A DNA stretch of 64,000 bases. Origin: an uncultured Marinobacter sp. Lineage in GTDB: Bacteria; Pseudomonadota; Gammaproteobacteria; Pseudomonadales; Oleiphilaceae. The DNA lies in assembly GCF_946886895.1 (NCBI RefSeq), contig NZ_CAMPJO010000002.1, forward strand, positions 248,001 to 312,000, in the 5' to 3' direction. Below, piece after piece: positions 1 through 8,861 of the stretch (within the stretch, counting starts at the first letter, position 1; every line of letters begins with the position of its first letter). A model generated the notes under the pieces. The model did no database searches. It was not told the DNA's origin and was given only the letters and a program-made list of their open reading frames with translations. Made by a program: the position numbers and the translations under genes.

Positions 1-51
1 CGTAAGGTCTACAGTCTCCGGTCCGCAAAATCCCGTAAAAAGGCAGCCTGA
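1..51 (+). CDS. C-terminal end of an unidentified upstream gene (partial)
   Basis: Reading frame 1 is open from the left edge and stops at TGA (49-51). It encodes a basic tail ending RSAKSRKKAA. The sixteen residues are too few to assign a family. A GC-rich double hairpin directly after the stop fits the end of a transcription unit. The alternative is that the frame is open by chance over this short distance. Confidence 0.4.
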   Translation, partial: RKVYSLRSAKSRKKAA

Positions 52-56
52 TGCAA

Positions 57-107
57 CGGGGCGCGGCCGGGCCTGGCCGGGCCCCGCTCCGGGTGCTGCT
101 CCCGGAG
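57..107. terminator. Two tandem GC-rich hairpins after the partial upstream gene
   Basis: Hairpin 1 pairs CGGGGC (57-62) with GCCCCG (81-86) and, inside it, CGGCC (64-68) with GGCCG (75-79). Hairpin 2 pairs CTCCGGG (87-93) with CCCGGAG (101-107). No T-tract follows, so this would be a factor-assisted end or a structural RNA element rather than a classical intrinsic terminator. The remaining bases up to 373 hold the leader and promoter of acs. They contain no further gene that I can support. Confidence 0.4.
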
Positions 108-373
108 TCGCCGGACGCTCCGGGTTTGCCATTGGCCCCGTTCGGACTATCCTTTAGAAGGCTTCTCGTTCGGGTTGGCCGGGCGTTATCGTCTCGCCGG
201 TTAACCGTTGGTTTGGGCTAAAAGTTCAGTCGCATTAGGACGTTAGTCTAATTCATTGTGTGGTGGCACACATGGTGAACTACAGGCATCCGTCTTAGGG
301 GCCGCACGGGCCCGATCGCTCTGTATTCCAAAAACCGACAATGACAACAGACTCTGACTATAGGGGGAGCACC

Positions 374-2323
374 ATGACCGATAAACAGGTTTATCCGGTA
401 AGCCCGGATGTGGCCAAACAGGCCCTGTTAAACCGGGAACAATACGATGACATGTATCGCCAGTCCGTTGAGGACCCGGATGCCTTCTGGGGAGAGCATG
501 GCAAGCGCCTCGACTGGATCAAGCCGTACACCAAGGTAAAAAACACAACCTACGACTACGATAACCTCTCCATAAAGTGGTTCGAGGATGGCCAGCTGAA
601 TGCGTCGGCCAACTGCCTGGATCGTCACCTGGAAAAGCGTGGCGACCAGACCGCCATCATTTTCGAGGGCGACGACCCCGCCGACTCCCGCCATGTGACC
701 TACCGGGAGCTGCACGAACAGACCAGCAAGTTCGCCAATGTCCTGAAAGGCCTCGGTGTCGGCAAGGGCGATGTGGTGACCATCTACATGCCCATGATTG
801 TCGAAACCGCAGTGGCCATGCTGGCCTGTGCCCGTATCGGTGCCATTCACTCCGTTGTGTTTGGCGGCTTTTCTCCCGAAGCCCTGGGCGCCCGTATTGT
901 GAACGGCCAGTCCCGGTTTGTGGTGACGGCCGATGAGGGTGTTCGCGGCGGCCGCAAGATTCCGTTGAAGAAAAACGTGGACGCGGCCCTGAAGAAGGAA
1001 GACGCGGCCAACGTCAGGAAGGTTGTGGTCGTCACCCGCACGGGCAATAAAGACGTGCCCTGGAACGACAGCCGCGATGAACGCTACGAAGACCTGATGG
1101 CGTCGGCGTCTGCCGATTGCCCGCCGGAGCCCATGAACGCGGAAGACCCGCTATTCATGCTGTATACCTCCGGCTCCACCGGCGCCCCGAAAGGCGTTCT
1201 CCATACCACCGGTGGCTACATGGTGTTTACCTCCATGACCCATCAGTATGTGTTCGACTACCACGACGGCGATATCTACTGGTGTACGGCGGACTTTGGC
1301 TGGGTGACCGGCCACAGCTATATCCTGTATGGTCCGCTGGCCAACGGTGCCGTGACTGTTCTGTTCGAGGGTGTGCCCAATTACCCCGACACATCACGCA
1401 TGGGGCAGGTTGTTGACAAGCACAAGGTCAATATTCTGTACACTGCGCCAACCGCGATTCGTGCCCTGATGGCCGAAGGCGAGTCCTGCATGAACGGTAC
1501 CACCCGCTCCAGCCTGAAACTGCTGGGTTCCGTGGGCGAGCCCATTAACCCGGAAGCGTGGGAGTGGTACCACCGGGTGATTGGCAACCGCAAGTGCCCG
1601 ATTGTGGATACCTGGTGGCAGACCGAGACCGGTGGCATCCTGATTTCCCCGCTGCCTGGTGCGATTGACCTGAAGCCGGGCTCGGCAACCGTGCCGTTCT
1701 TCGGTGTGAAGCCCGCTCTGGCGGATAACGACGGCAATATCCTGGATGGCAAGGCGGAAGGTAACCTGGTGATCCTCGACAGCTGGCCGGGCCAGATGCG
1801 GACCATCTACGGTGACCACGAGCGCTTCAAACAGACCTACTTCAGCACGTACAAGGGGATGTACTTCACCGGTGACGGGGCCCGTCGTGACGACGATGGC
1901 TACTACTGGATAACCGGTCGCGTGGACGACGTACTGAACGTGTCCGGTCACCGCCTGGGCACGGCCGAGGTCGAGAGCGCCCTGGTGGCCCATGACAAAG
2001 TGGCGGAAGCGGCTGTGGTAGGCTACCCCCACGAAATCAAGGGGCAGGGCATCTACGTGTATGTAACCCTGGTTCATGGTGAAGAGCCCTCCGATGAATT
2101 GAAGAAGGAACTGGTCCAGTGGGTGCGCAAGGAAATCGGCCCCATTGCCTCTCCGGATGTCATTCAGTGGGCGCCCGGGTTACCCAAAACCCGATCGGGC
2201 AAGATTATGCGCCGGATTTTGCGTAAGATTGCGTCAAATGAGCACGACCAGTTGGGCGACACCTCCACCCTGGCGGACCCGGGCGTGGTGGATGACCTGA
2301 TCAGTGGTCGTGCAAACAAGTAA
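374..2323 (+). CDS. acs: Acetyl-CoA synthetase (acetate--CoA ligase, AMP-forming)
   Basis: Activates acetate to acetyl-CoA through acetyl-AMP in the cytoplasm. The product of 649 residues is collinear with E. coli Acs over its whole length. Visible marks are the N-terminal motif [15 protein letters not shown], the AMP-binding P-loop [11 protein letters not shown] (264-274), [10 protein letters not shown], the hinge/ligase motif [20 protein letters not shown] and the C-terminal PKTRSGK. The last contains Lys610, the residue that is regulated by acetylation in this family. I prefer the ATG at 374 because AGGGGGAG lies just before it; an in-frame ATG at 341 would add 11 residues and has no good ribosome site. 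The next gene is a LuxR-type response regulator of the kind that controls acs in Pseudomonas and Vibrio. Confidence 0.97.
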   Translation: MTDKQVYPVSPDVAKQALLNREQYDDMYRQSVEDPDAFWGEHGKRLDWIKPYTKVKNTTYDYDNLSIKWFEDGQLNASANCLDRHLEKRGDQTAIIFEGDDPADSRHVTYRELHEQTSKFANVLKGLGVGKGDVVTIYMPMIVETAVAMLACARIGAIHSVVFGGFSPEALGARIVNGQSRFVVTADEGVRGGRKIPLKKNVDAALKKEDAANVRKVVVVTRTGNKDVPWNDSRDERYEDLMASASADCPPEPMNAEDPLFMLYTSGSTGAPKGVLHTTGGYMVFTSMTHQYVFDYHDGDIYWCTADFGWVTGHSYILYGPLANGAVTVLFEGVPNYPDTSRMGQVVDKHKVNILYTAPTAIRALMAEGESCMNGTTRSSLKLLGSVGEPINPEAWEWYHRVIGNRKCPIVDTWWQTETGGILISPLPGAIDLKPGSATVPFFGVKPALADNDGNILDGKAEGNLVILDSWPGQMRTIYGDHERFKQTYFSTYKGMYFTGDGARRDDDGYYWITGRVDDVLNVSGHRLGTAEVESALVAHDKVAEAAVVGYPHEIKGQGIYVYVTLVHGEEPSDELKKELVQWVRKEIGPIASPDVIQWAPGLPKTRSGKIMRRILRKIASNEHDQLGDTSTLADPGVVDDLISGRANK

Positions 2324-2367
2324 AGTCTGCGTGTTGTCAGGCTGAACATCTGTAAGGAATCTGTTGA

Positions 2368-3033
2368 ATGGCTCAAACAATTATCGTCGCTGATGATCAC
2401 CCGCTGTTTCGGGCAGCATTGAAGCAGGCGGTCAGTCAGGCGGTACCGGATGCGGCGACGGTTGAGGTCGACAGCATCAAGGCGCTGCAGGCGGCGGTAG
2501 AGTCGCACCCGGATGCGGATCTGGTTCTGCTGGATCTCAATATGCCGGGTGCCCATGGCTTCTCCGGGCTCGTGTTCATGCGCGGGCAATACCCCGGGCT
2601 GCCCGTGGTGGTTGTGTCAGGTTCCGAGGAATTGCAGGTGATGCGCCGCTCGATTGACTACGGTGCCTCGGGCTTTATCCCGAAGTCGGCACCGTTGCCT
2701 ACCATTACCGAGGCTATTCAGGCAGTTCTGGAAGGGGATGTCTGGTTGCCGGAAGGTGTGGCGGACAAGATCGAGCGGATGCATTCCGATGCCACGGACT
2801 TTTCGGAAAAGCTGGCGTCGCTGACCCCGCAGCAGTTCCGGGTGTTGGGTATGCTGGCCGAGGGGCTTCTGAACAAGCAGATTGCCTATGATCTGGATGT
2901 TTCAGAAGCCACCATCAAGGCACATATCACGGCGGTGTTCCGCAAACTTGGCGTCCGCAACCGGACCCAGGCGGTGATTGCGATTCAGCAGATGGAGATT
3001 GATCCTTCGGATCAGTCGTTGTCGGGCAGCTGA
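2368..3033 (+). CDS. NarL/FixJ-family response regulator, ErdR/CrbR-like
   Basis: A 221-residue two-domain regulator. The receiver domain (about 3-120) has the acidic pair D9-D10, the phospho-acceptor D56 in LLDLNMPG and a conserved Lys near 104. The C-terminal LuxR-type helix-turn-helix (about 150-210) contains LTPQQFRVLGMLAEG and NKQIAYDLDVSEATIKAH. AAGGAA lies ahead of the ATG. The gene starts 44 bp after acs in the same direction and may be co-transcribed with it. In Pseudomonas (MxtR/ErdR) and Vibrio (CrbSR) a regulator of this family activates acs. The adjacency here makes that role likely but does not prove it. No cognate sensor kinase is present in the window. Confidence 0.85.
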   Translation: MAQTIIVADDHPLFRAALKQAVSQAVPDAATVEVDSIKALQAAVESHPDADLVLLDLNMPGAHGFSGLVFMRGQYPGLPVVVVSGSEELQVMRRSIDYGASGFIPKSAPLPTITEAIQAVLEGDVWLPEGVADKIERMHSDATDFSEKLASLTPQQFRVLGMLAEGLLNKQIAYDLDVSEATIKAHITAVFRKLGVRNRTQAVIAIQQMEIDPSDQSLSGS

Positions 3034-3042
3034 TAAACGCCG

Positions 3043-4026
3043 TTATTTGCTCCCGGCGTACCCCAGCTCCTTGTCGACCAGATTAAACAGCTCTTCGCCC
3101 TGGCGCCAGTGATCAAGGTTCTCCAGGAACTGATCCGTCAGGGCCCGCTTCCAGCCGATAAAATCCCCCGCCATATGGGCGGTCATGGTGACGTTCTCCA
3201 TGTCCCAGAGCGGGTGATCGTCTGCCAATGGCTCTTCTTCGAAGACATCCAGCCCGGCGCCGGCAATATCACCCTCTTTGAGGGCCGCGACCAGATCGTC
3301 GGTTTTCACGATCGGCCCCCGGCCAATGTTGATCAGGCGGGCGGAGTTCTTCATTGCCTTGAAGGCTCTCTCATCAAACAGGCCTTCCGTCTGTGGGGTC
3401 AACGGGGCGGCGATGACCACGTAGTCGGCATGGCCGAGTTGCTGGTAAAGGTCGTCGTTGCCATGCACGGCAACAAAATCCGGGTCATCGTGCCTGGCCC
3501 TGCGTGCAATGCCATGAGCCTTGAGCCCGGCCGCGCCGACCAGGCGGCCGATCTGGCGGCCGATGGAGCCGGCCCCGACGACCAGCACCTGCTGGCCCTC
3601 CGCCCGTTCCGTATCCCGGTGCTTCCACTGGTGCTTCATTTGCAGCCGGATGGAATTCGGAAAATCCTTGGCGAACATCAGAATGGTGCACAGCACATAT
3701 TCGGCAATGGTGCGATCGAAGATGCCGCGGGCGTTGGTCACCGTCACATCGCTCTTGATCAGATCCGGGAACATCAGCGCATCCACTCCGGCGCTGGTGG
3801 CGTGAATCCACTTCAGCTTGTCGGCGGTGTGCCATGCCGCAGCCAGGGCCTCGGTGCGAAAGTCGGTGACCATCATGACATCGGTACCGGGCAGGGTGTT
3901 ACGCAGGGTCTGCTCGTCGCTGGCGAAGCGCACATCCGCGCGGGCCCTCAGGGCGTCCATTCCCGGTGGTTCCTGTTCTCCCGGTGCCGTGAGAACGGTA
4001 ACAATGGGCGTGTTGTGCTGAGTCAT
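3043..4026 (-). CDS. D-2-hydroxyacid dehydrogenase (NAD(P)-dependent)
   Basis: A 327-residue protein of the D-isomer-specific 2-hydroxyacid dehydrogenase family, which reduces 2-keto acids such as glyoxylate or hydroxypyruvate. The Rossmann motif GAGSIG lies at 151-156. The catalytic triad is visible as Arg236 in NIGRGPIV, a Glu in VFEEEPL (about 264) and His284 in MTAHMAGD. The gene is convergent with the response regulator, with a 9-bp gap. Substrate cannot be read from the sequence; the overall pattern is closer to GhrA/YcdW-type reductases than to SerA, as there is no ACT domain. Confidence 0.88.
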   Translation of the reverse strand: MTQHNTPIVTVLTAPGEQEPPGMDALRARADVRFASDEQTLRNTLPGTDVMMVTDFRTEALAAAWHTADKLKWIHATSAGVDALMFPDLIKSDVTVTNARGIFDRTIAEYVLCTILMFAKDFPNSIRLQMKHQWKHRDTERAEGQQVLVVGAGSIGRQIGRLVGAAGLKAHGIARRARHDDPDFVAVHGNDDLYQQLGHADYVVIAAPLTPQTEGLFDERAFKAMKNSARLINIGRGPIVKTDDLVAALKEGDIAGAGLDVFEEEPLADDHPLWDMENVTMTAHMAGDFIGWKRALTDQFLENLDHWRQGEELFNLVDKELGYAGSK

Positions 4027-4305
4027 TGAACCTCCGCCTGATCAAGGGTTGCTGTTGATGTGTTGACTGCCTCCCGGAGCCGGCCATGGGGCGGGCCGGC
4101 AGTTATTGAGTACAGTCTGGTAGGCCGCTGGCATGGGGTCAACCCAGGCCTGCGGAGAAATTCGGGATTCCAGGCAGCAGGCAGTGCAGGCGCTGTACTA
4201 TCACTTACACTCAAGGCCGGATCTTTCTCGGTTTATGTCTTGTATGCCCCCCCGTTACTGACTAACCTGCAAAGAGTGTTTTCCGCCCGTCAGCAGGAGG
4301 TGTTT

Positions 4306-5532
4306 ATGGCAGAAGCCGCCAATAAAGAAACCGGCCAGACCAAGCCGCGCAAGGTGAAATACCGCAAGGGCAAAGCCAGCTGGAACCCTGCCATGCAGGC
4401 AGTCCCGGTGCCGGGCATTCGTCGCATGGTGAACATGGCGGCCACCATGAAGGATGTTATTCATCTTTCCATCGGCCAGCCGGACCTGCCAACACCCAAA
4501 CACGTTATTGATGCCTATGTGGATGCCCTGAACGCAGGGCAGACCGGGTATACCATGGATGCCGGGCTGCCGGAGTTGCTGGTGGCCCTGCGGGATTACT
4601 ATGGCAAGCGCTATAACCGTAAGCTGACACGGGACAACATCCTGATTACCAGCGGTGCCACCGAGGCCATGTACCTTGCCATCTCGGCCACTTCGGCGCC
4701 GGGCCGGCAATTCATCGTGACCGATCCGTCGTTCCTGCTGTATGCGCCACTGATCCGGATGAATGGTGGTGAGGTCAAGTTCGTACCGACCCGGGCTGAA
4801 AACAATCATCAACTGGATCCGGACGAGGTGATCCGGGCCATGGGGTCGCGGACCTTCGCGCTGATTCTGAACAACCCCAATAATCCGACCGGGGCGGTTT
4901 ACCCGCGCAGTACCGTGGAGACGATTCTGGAAGAGTGCGCCTACCGGGGCATTCAGGTATACGCTGACGAGGTGTATGACCACCTGATTTTCGATGACGA
5001 TGATTTTGCCAGTGTCCTGAACTGCTCCATGGATCTGGACAACATCATGTGCATCAGCAGCTTTTCCAAGACCTACAGCATGGCCGGGTTGCGGGTTGGC
5101 TGGGTGATTTCCAGCCAGGCCGCCATCAAGTCCCTGCGCCGGTTCCATATGTTTACCACGTCGGTGGCCAACACGCCGTCGCAGTTTGCCGGTGTGGCGG
5201 CCCTGACCGGTGATCAGCAGTGTGTGCGGGACATGGTGGATATATACCGGGAGCGCCGCGACAAGGTGGTGGAGCTGATTGATCAGACCCCCTACATGAC
5301 CGGATACAAACCCGGAGGCGCCTTCTTTGCCTTCCCGGACCTGCCGCCTCATGTGGATGGCTCTGACCTGGCACTGCGAATGCTCAAGGAAACCGGCGTC
5401 TGTGTGGTGCCGGGGGATGCCTTTGGCGAGCACTGCACCAACGCCATCCGGATCAGTTTCTCCACCACCTGTGAGAAACTGGAACAGGCGTTTGATCGTG
5501 TCATCCCCTGGATGGCCAAGCAGCAATTCTGA
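4306..5532 (+). CDS. Pyridoxal-phosphate aminotransferase, class I/II
   Basis: A 408-residue fold-type I aminotransferase. Marks include the N-terminal SIGQPDLPTPKHV, TSGATEAMYLA (cofactor phosphate region), LNNPNNPTGAVY, YADEVYDHL and the PLP-binding Lys255 in SSFSKTYSMAGLR. The final Arg-containing motif is NAIRISFS. I place the start at the ATG at 4306, preceded by CAGGAGG. An in-frame upstream extension to 4060 exists, but it covers poor-quality leader sequence. The protein is a likely aspartate/aromatic or alanine-type aminotransferase; substrate is not decidable by eye. The upstream gap (4027-4305) carries a 7-bp hairpin at 4079-4100 and presumably the promoter. Confidence 0.9.
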   Translation: MAEAANKETGQTKPRKVKYRKGKASWNPAMQAVPVPGIRRMVNMAATMKDVIHLSIGQPDLPTPKHVIDAYVDALNAGQTGYTMDAGLPELLVALRDYYGKRYNRKLTRDNILITSGATEAMYLAISATSAPGRQFIVTDPSFLLYAPLIRMNGGEVKFVPTRAENNHQLDPDEVIRAMGSRTFALILNNPNNPTGAVYPRSTVETILEECAYRGIQVYADEVYDHLIFDDDDFASVLNCSMDLDNIMCISSFSKTYSMAGLRVGWVISSQAAIKSLRRFHMFTTSVANTPSQFAGVAALTGDQQCVRDMVDIYRERRDKVVELIDQTPYMTGYKPGGAFFAFPDLPPHVDGSDLALRMLKETGVCVVPGDAFGEHCTNAIRISFSTTCEKLEQAFDRVIPWMAKQQF

Positions 5533-5541
5533 GGTGCGGCC

Positions 5542-5733
5542 ATGTCAGCCCTGGATTCGGTGCTCATTCAATGCCCCTACTGTTGGGAGACGCTGGACAT
5601 CAGCGTCGACCCTTCCGTCGCGGAGCAGGAGTACGTTGAAGACTGCCAGGTATGCTGTCAGCCCATAGTGTTGCATGTCACCTTTGACGACAACCTGACC
5701 CCCCAGGTGGAAGCCCGGGCAGAGAATGAATAG
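5542..5733 (+). CDS. CPXCG-motif cysteine-rich small protein
   Basis: A 63-residue acidic protein with two cysteine pairs, CPYC (C11, C14) and CQVCC (C35, C38, C39). This matches the widespread 'CPXCG motif-containing cysteine-rich protein' family, probably a small zinc-binding protein of unknown role. It starts 9 bp after the aminotransferase stop, so the two genes are probably co-transcribed. The start ATG has a weak GAGGTG ribosome site just upstream. No membrane segment or signal peptide is present. Confidence 0.85.
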   Translation: MSALDSVLIQCPYCWETLDISVDPSVAEQEYVEDCQVCCQPIVLHVTFDDNLTPQVEARAENE

Positions 5734-5792
5734 CCGGCCCGGGCCCCCCCCCGCTGTCGCAGGATATAGACAGATTCCCTGGAGAAAACCTG

Positions 5793-6365
5793 ATGAACAA
5801 AACACCCCTGAACGGCCTCTGGATCCTCGTGATTCTGGTGCTGTCACTGACCAGCGGCTGCGCCAGCCTGTCCCCCTATTCCATATCCGAAGGCGAGCTG
5901 GAGAGGCATCTCCAGGACGTGGTGCGCGAGTTTGACCGTAACCAGTTAAACAGCGGTTCTCCCCTCAGTCTCAGCCTGAGTGACGCTGATATTACCCTGG
6001 GGCCGGATGGCCGGGATGTCGCGGTGATCGATGTGCGGGGGCAGGTGGCTCTGAACGCACTGATGGCCAAATTGCCGGTGGATATTGCCCTCAAGGTGGA
6101 GGGTGCCCCAGTTTACGATAGTACCGAAAAAGCCATTTTTATCAGACGCCTGCAGTTGCTGGAGAGCAGTATTGATTCACCGTTCTTTAAAGGTGACCTG
6201 AAGCCGGTTACCGACACGGTGATGCGCCTGGTGGCCCAGATGCTGGAAACCATGCCGGTCTACCGCTTGGATGAAACCAGCATGGCCCAGCGCATGTTTG
6301 GCATGATGCCCGTTGATATCCGGGTGGCGCCCGGCCGGCTGGAGTTTGTCATGGCGGACCCGTAA
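5793..6365 (+). CDS. DUF1439 (YceB-like) lipoprotein
   Basis: A 190-residue predicted lipoprotein. A hydrophobic signal (about 9-20) ends in the lipobox LTSGC with Cys23 as the acylated residue. The mature part resembles the YceB/DUF1439 family, lipid-binding-like periplasmic proteins of unknown function, with the typical alternation ISEGELERHLQD, IDVRGQVAL and ALKVEGAPVYD. The ATG has GGAGAA upstream. It is the third gene of a plus-strand series and is convergent with the dehydrogenase that ends 11 bp downstream. Confidence 0.82.
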   Translation: MNKTPLNGLWILVILVLSLTSGCASLSPYSISEGELERHLQDVVREFDRNQLNSGSPLSLSLSDADITLGPDGRDVAVIDVRGQVALNALMAKLPVDIALKVEGAPVYDSTEKAIFIRRLQLLESSIDSPFFKGDLKPVTDTVMRLVAQMLETMPVYRLDETSMAQRMFGMMPVDIRVAPGRLEFVMADP

Positions 6366-6376
6366 GCCGGCCCTGG

Positions 6377-7531
6377 TCAGCTGGCCAGCCGACGACACAC
6401 CGCCTGGCCAATCTCATGGGTACCCCGTTGCTGGCGGGAATTCTCCGCCAGATCGGCGGCAACGGCATCAAACAGCGCTTTGCCGGCGGCGGCAATGGCC
6501 GGGTCTTTGCGACCAAGCCAGTCGAGCATCCGGGCCGTGGTAAACAGCATCGCCGTCGGGTCGGCCAGGCCCTGGCCCGCAATGTCCGGTGCACTGCCAT
6601 GGGTGGGCTCAAACATGGACGGCATATCCGGGTCGGTCGGGTTCAGGTTGCAGGAGGGCGCGACACCCATCCCGCCAGACAGAACCGCCGCCAGATCGGT
6701 GAGGATATCCCCCTGTAAATTACTGGCGACCACCACATCGAATGCCCACGGGCTCTGCACGAACTTCATGCAGGCGGCATCCACCAGTTCGTGGTGGGTA
6801 GCGACGTCTGGATAGTCCTGGCTGATGGCCTCGAAAGCTTCGGTATACAGGTCACCCCAATGGCGCAGGGCGTTGCGCTTGGTCACGAGACAGACCTGGC
6901 TCTCGCAGGAGCGGCCATCCAGTGTCCGGAAACTCCGGGCCCGGCCCTGTTTCTCACGCTCCGCCGCCCGGGTGCGAGCCTGCTCGAAACCGTATCGAAT
7001 GATGCGATCGGTCGCCTTGCGCGTGAACACTTCCATCTGGGTGGCCACTTCGTCCGGCGTGCCTTTGCGCAACCGTCCGCCCTGGCTGACATACTCGCCC
7101 TCGGAATTTTCCCGGATCACCAGCATGTCGATGTCTTTGGCACGATCATCCGCAAGGTACTGGCGGGCGCCAGGCAACAGCCGGGCCGGGCGCTCGCACA
7201 CCCATTGGTCGAATCCTTTGCGCATGTCCAGCAGAGGCGCCAGTGAGACGCTGTCTGACAGCAGATATCGGTCCGGGTCGTCCATGGGGCCCGGGTCGCC
7301 CAGGGCGCCGAGCAGAATGGCGTCGTACTGCTTCAGTTGCGCCAGCGCGTCATCCGGCATGGATTCACCATGCTCCTCATGCCAGGCATGGGAAGGCCAG
7401 GGGAATCGTGTCCACTCAAGGGCGAGGCCGTGTTTGGTGCGTAAGGTTTCCAGGCAGCGTACGGCTTCGGCGACCACTTCCGGGCCGATGCCATCGCCCG
7501 GGGTAACGGCAATGCGCGTTGTTTGGGTCAT
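6377..7531 (-). CDS. Isocitrate/isopropylmalate-family dehydrogenase (tartrate dehydrogenase-like)
   Basis: A 384-residue beta-decarboxylating dehydrogenase. The start AVTPGDGIGPEVV, the substrate-loop IRENSEGEYVSQGG, the metal-binding region DVVVASNLQGDILTDL and FEPTHGSAPDIAGQG (NAD-binding) are all visible. IRENSEGEY and the ending TTARMLDWLG are typical of the tartrate/malate dehydrogenase-decarboxylase branch (TtuC/DmlA) rather than LeuB, and no leuCD genes are nearby. An AGGAG site precedes the ATG at 7531. Substrate assignment is inference. The gene is monocistronic, with an AT-rich upstream region shared divergently with the EAL gene. Confidence 0.87.
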   Translation of the reverse strand: MTQTTRIAVTPGDGIGPEVVAEAVRCLETLRTKHGLALEWTRFPWPSHAWHEEHGESMPDDALAQLKQYDAILLGALGDPGPMDDPDRYLLSDSVSLAPLLDMRKGFDQWVCERPARLLPGARQYLADDRAKDIDMLVIRENSEGEYVSQGGRLRKGTPDEVATQMEVFTRKATDRIIRYGFEQARTRAAEREKQGRARSFRTLDGRSCESQVCLVTKRNALRHWGDLYTEAFEAISQDYPDVATHHELVDAACMKFVQSPWAFDVVVASNLQGDILTDLAAVLSGGMGVAPSCNLNPTDPDMPSMFEPTHGSAPDIAGQGLADPTAMLFTTARMLDWLGRKDPAIAAAGKALFDAVAADLAENSRQQRGTHEIGQAVCRRLAS

Positions 7532-7724
7532 TCCGGAGACTCCTCTGCTGATTGTACTCGTATGTAAGGTGATTCCAGTTTAGTCATGTGGGGCGTGGAT
7601 GCCACCGTTTCACATCCTTTTACCGGAATGCGCTTTTATCAAGTCATAATTCGAGGCTATAGTGATTTGAAAATGCAACGTATTGCCACGGTCAATCTTC
7701 CAGATCAAATGCTCAGGAGTAGAA

Positions 7725-8489
7725 GTGAACCAGCCTGCCAAACTGTTTGATGAATCCCATTGTGAGCAATGTGCCTGTGGCGAAGGACTGGATTTTTCAT
7801 TCACCTTTGCTTTTCAGCCCATCATCGACGCCCAGAACAGATCCGTGTATGCCTATGAAGCGCTGGTGCGTGGTCCCGGGGGGCAGGGCGCCATGAGTGT
7901 CCTGAACAGGGTCAACGAGCAGAATCGCTATTCCTTTGACCAGATCTGCCGGGTCAAAGCGGTGAAGCTGGCATCACGCCTGGGTATGGAGGCCATGCTG
8001 AGTATTAACTTCATGCCCAATGCCGTGTACCGGGCCGAGTACTGTATTCGTACCACATTGGCGGCAGCGAAGACCTATAACTTCGACACTCGCAAGATTA
8101 TTTTCGAGTTGACGGAAGACGAGAACCTGTCTTCGGTGGACCATCTTGTATCGATTATAGAGGCCTATCAGGAGATGGGTTTCAGCACGGCCATTGATGA
8201 TTTTGGCGCCGGCTATTCCCGTTACAACATCATGATGGCCAGCCCCCCTGATTTGTTAAAGCTGGATATGGCGCTGGTGCGCAACATCCACGAACAACCC
8301 AATAAACAGGCGGTGGTCGCCGGTATTATCACCATGATGAAGCAACTCGGGGGCCGGATTGTGGCCGAGGGCGTGGAAACCAGGGAAGAGTATTTCTGGC
8401 TCCGCTCCCAGGGCATCAACCTCTACCAGGGTTACCTTTTTGCCAAACCCGGATTTGAATGCCTGCCCGAGCCGGTATTCCCGTCCTAA
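7725..8489 (+). CDS. EAL-domain cyclic-di-GMP phosphodiesterase
   Basis: A stand-alone EAL domain of 254 residues without sensor or membrane segments. The signature YEALVRG, the Asn in LSINFMPN, ELTEDENL, the DDFGAGYS metal motif, the Lys in LLKLDM, the Glu in VAEGVE and LYQGYLF are all present. The enzyme should therefore hydrolyse c-di-GMP. The N-terminal segment has a Cys-x-x-Cys-x-Cys cluster (HCEQCACGEG) that could bind metal or sense redox state. I choose the GTG at 7725, preceded by TCAGGAG; an in-frame TTG at 7683 would add 14 residues. The small membrane protein gene follows after 15 bp and is probably co-transcribed. Confidence 0.88.
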   Translation: MNQPAKLFDESHCEQCACGEGLDFSFTFAFQPIIDAQNRSVYAYEALVRGPGGQGAMSVLNRVNEQNRYSFDQICRVKAVKLASRLGMEAMLSINFMPNAVYRAEYCIRTTLAAAKTYNFDTRKIIFELTEDENLSSVDHLVSIIEAYQEMGFSTAIDDFGAGYSRYNIMMASPPDLLKLDMALVRNIHEQPNKQAVVAGIITMMKQLGGRIVAEGVETREEYFWLRSQGINLYQGYLFAKPGFECLPEPVFPS

Positions 8490-8504
8490 CCCACAGGAAA
8501 AAAC

Positions 8505-8861
8505 GTGCTCTATCGGATCATCACCATCGTTGGCGGGCTCGTATTCGTGGTCGCCCTGTTCGCGCTACTCTGGTTCCTTTGCCGGAAGTTCCTGCAACAT
8601 CATGGCGTAACGGAGCAGTTGTCGGATCGGGCAACGGTGCTGGCGACCTGGACCTTTGCGGGCATCAGTGTCGGCCTGGTCTTTGCCGTTGCCGGGGCAT
8701 TCGTGCTTGGCCCCTGGGCGTTTTACCGCACCTTGCGTGGTCATGACGTTGCGGTCTCAGACGGCGCCGCCATCTGGTGGGGGTTCGGTATTGTCCTGAT
8801 CGCACTGGGGACCACGGCGCTGGGCTTCTTTGGCTTCCTGGTGGCGGTCGGCGCGTTTTAG
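8505..8861 (+). CDS. Small three-helix membrane protein
   Basis: A 118-residue protein with three hydrophobic segments (about 3-24, 45-68 and 90-116) joined by short polar loops. It starts at a GTG preceded by CAGGAA, 15 bp after the EAL gene. I do not recognise a family. The position suggests coupling with the phosphodiesterase gene upstream, but nothing in the sequence gives a function. The 3' end overlaps the convergent LysR gene by 4 bp. Confidence 0.7.
   Translation: MLYRIITIVGGLVFVVALFALLWFLCRKFLQHHGVTEQLSDRATVLATWTFAGISVGLVFAVAGAFVLGPWAFYRTLRGHDVAVSDGAAIWWGFGIVLIALGTTALGFFGFLVAVGAF

Noticed and set aside
241..340. Possible sigma-54 promoter for acs (TGGCAC near 265)
   Set aside because: The second element (TTGCA/T at -12 spacing) is absent, so the match is to half of the consensus only.
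4255..5526. 423-residue minus-strand open frame opposite the aminotransferase
   Set aside because: It overlaps a complete PLP-enzyme gene with all catalytic motifs, and its composition (His, Gly, Gln) is that of an antisense shadow.
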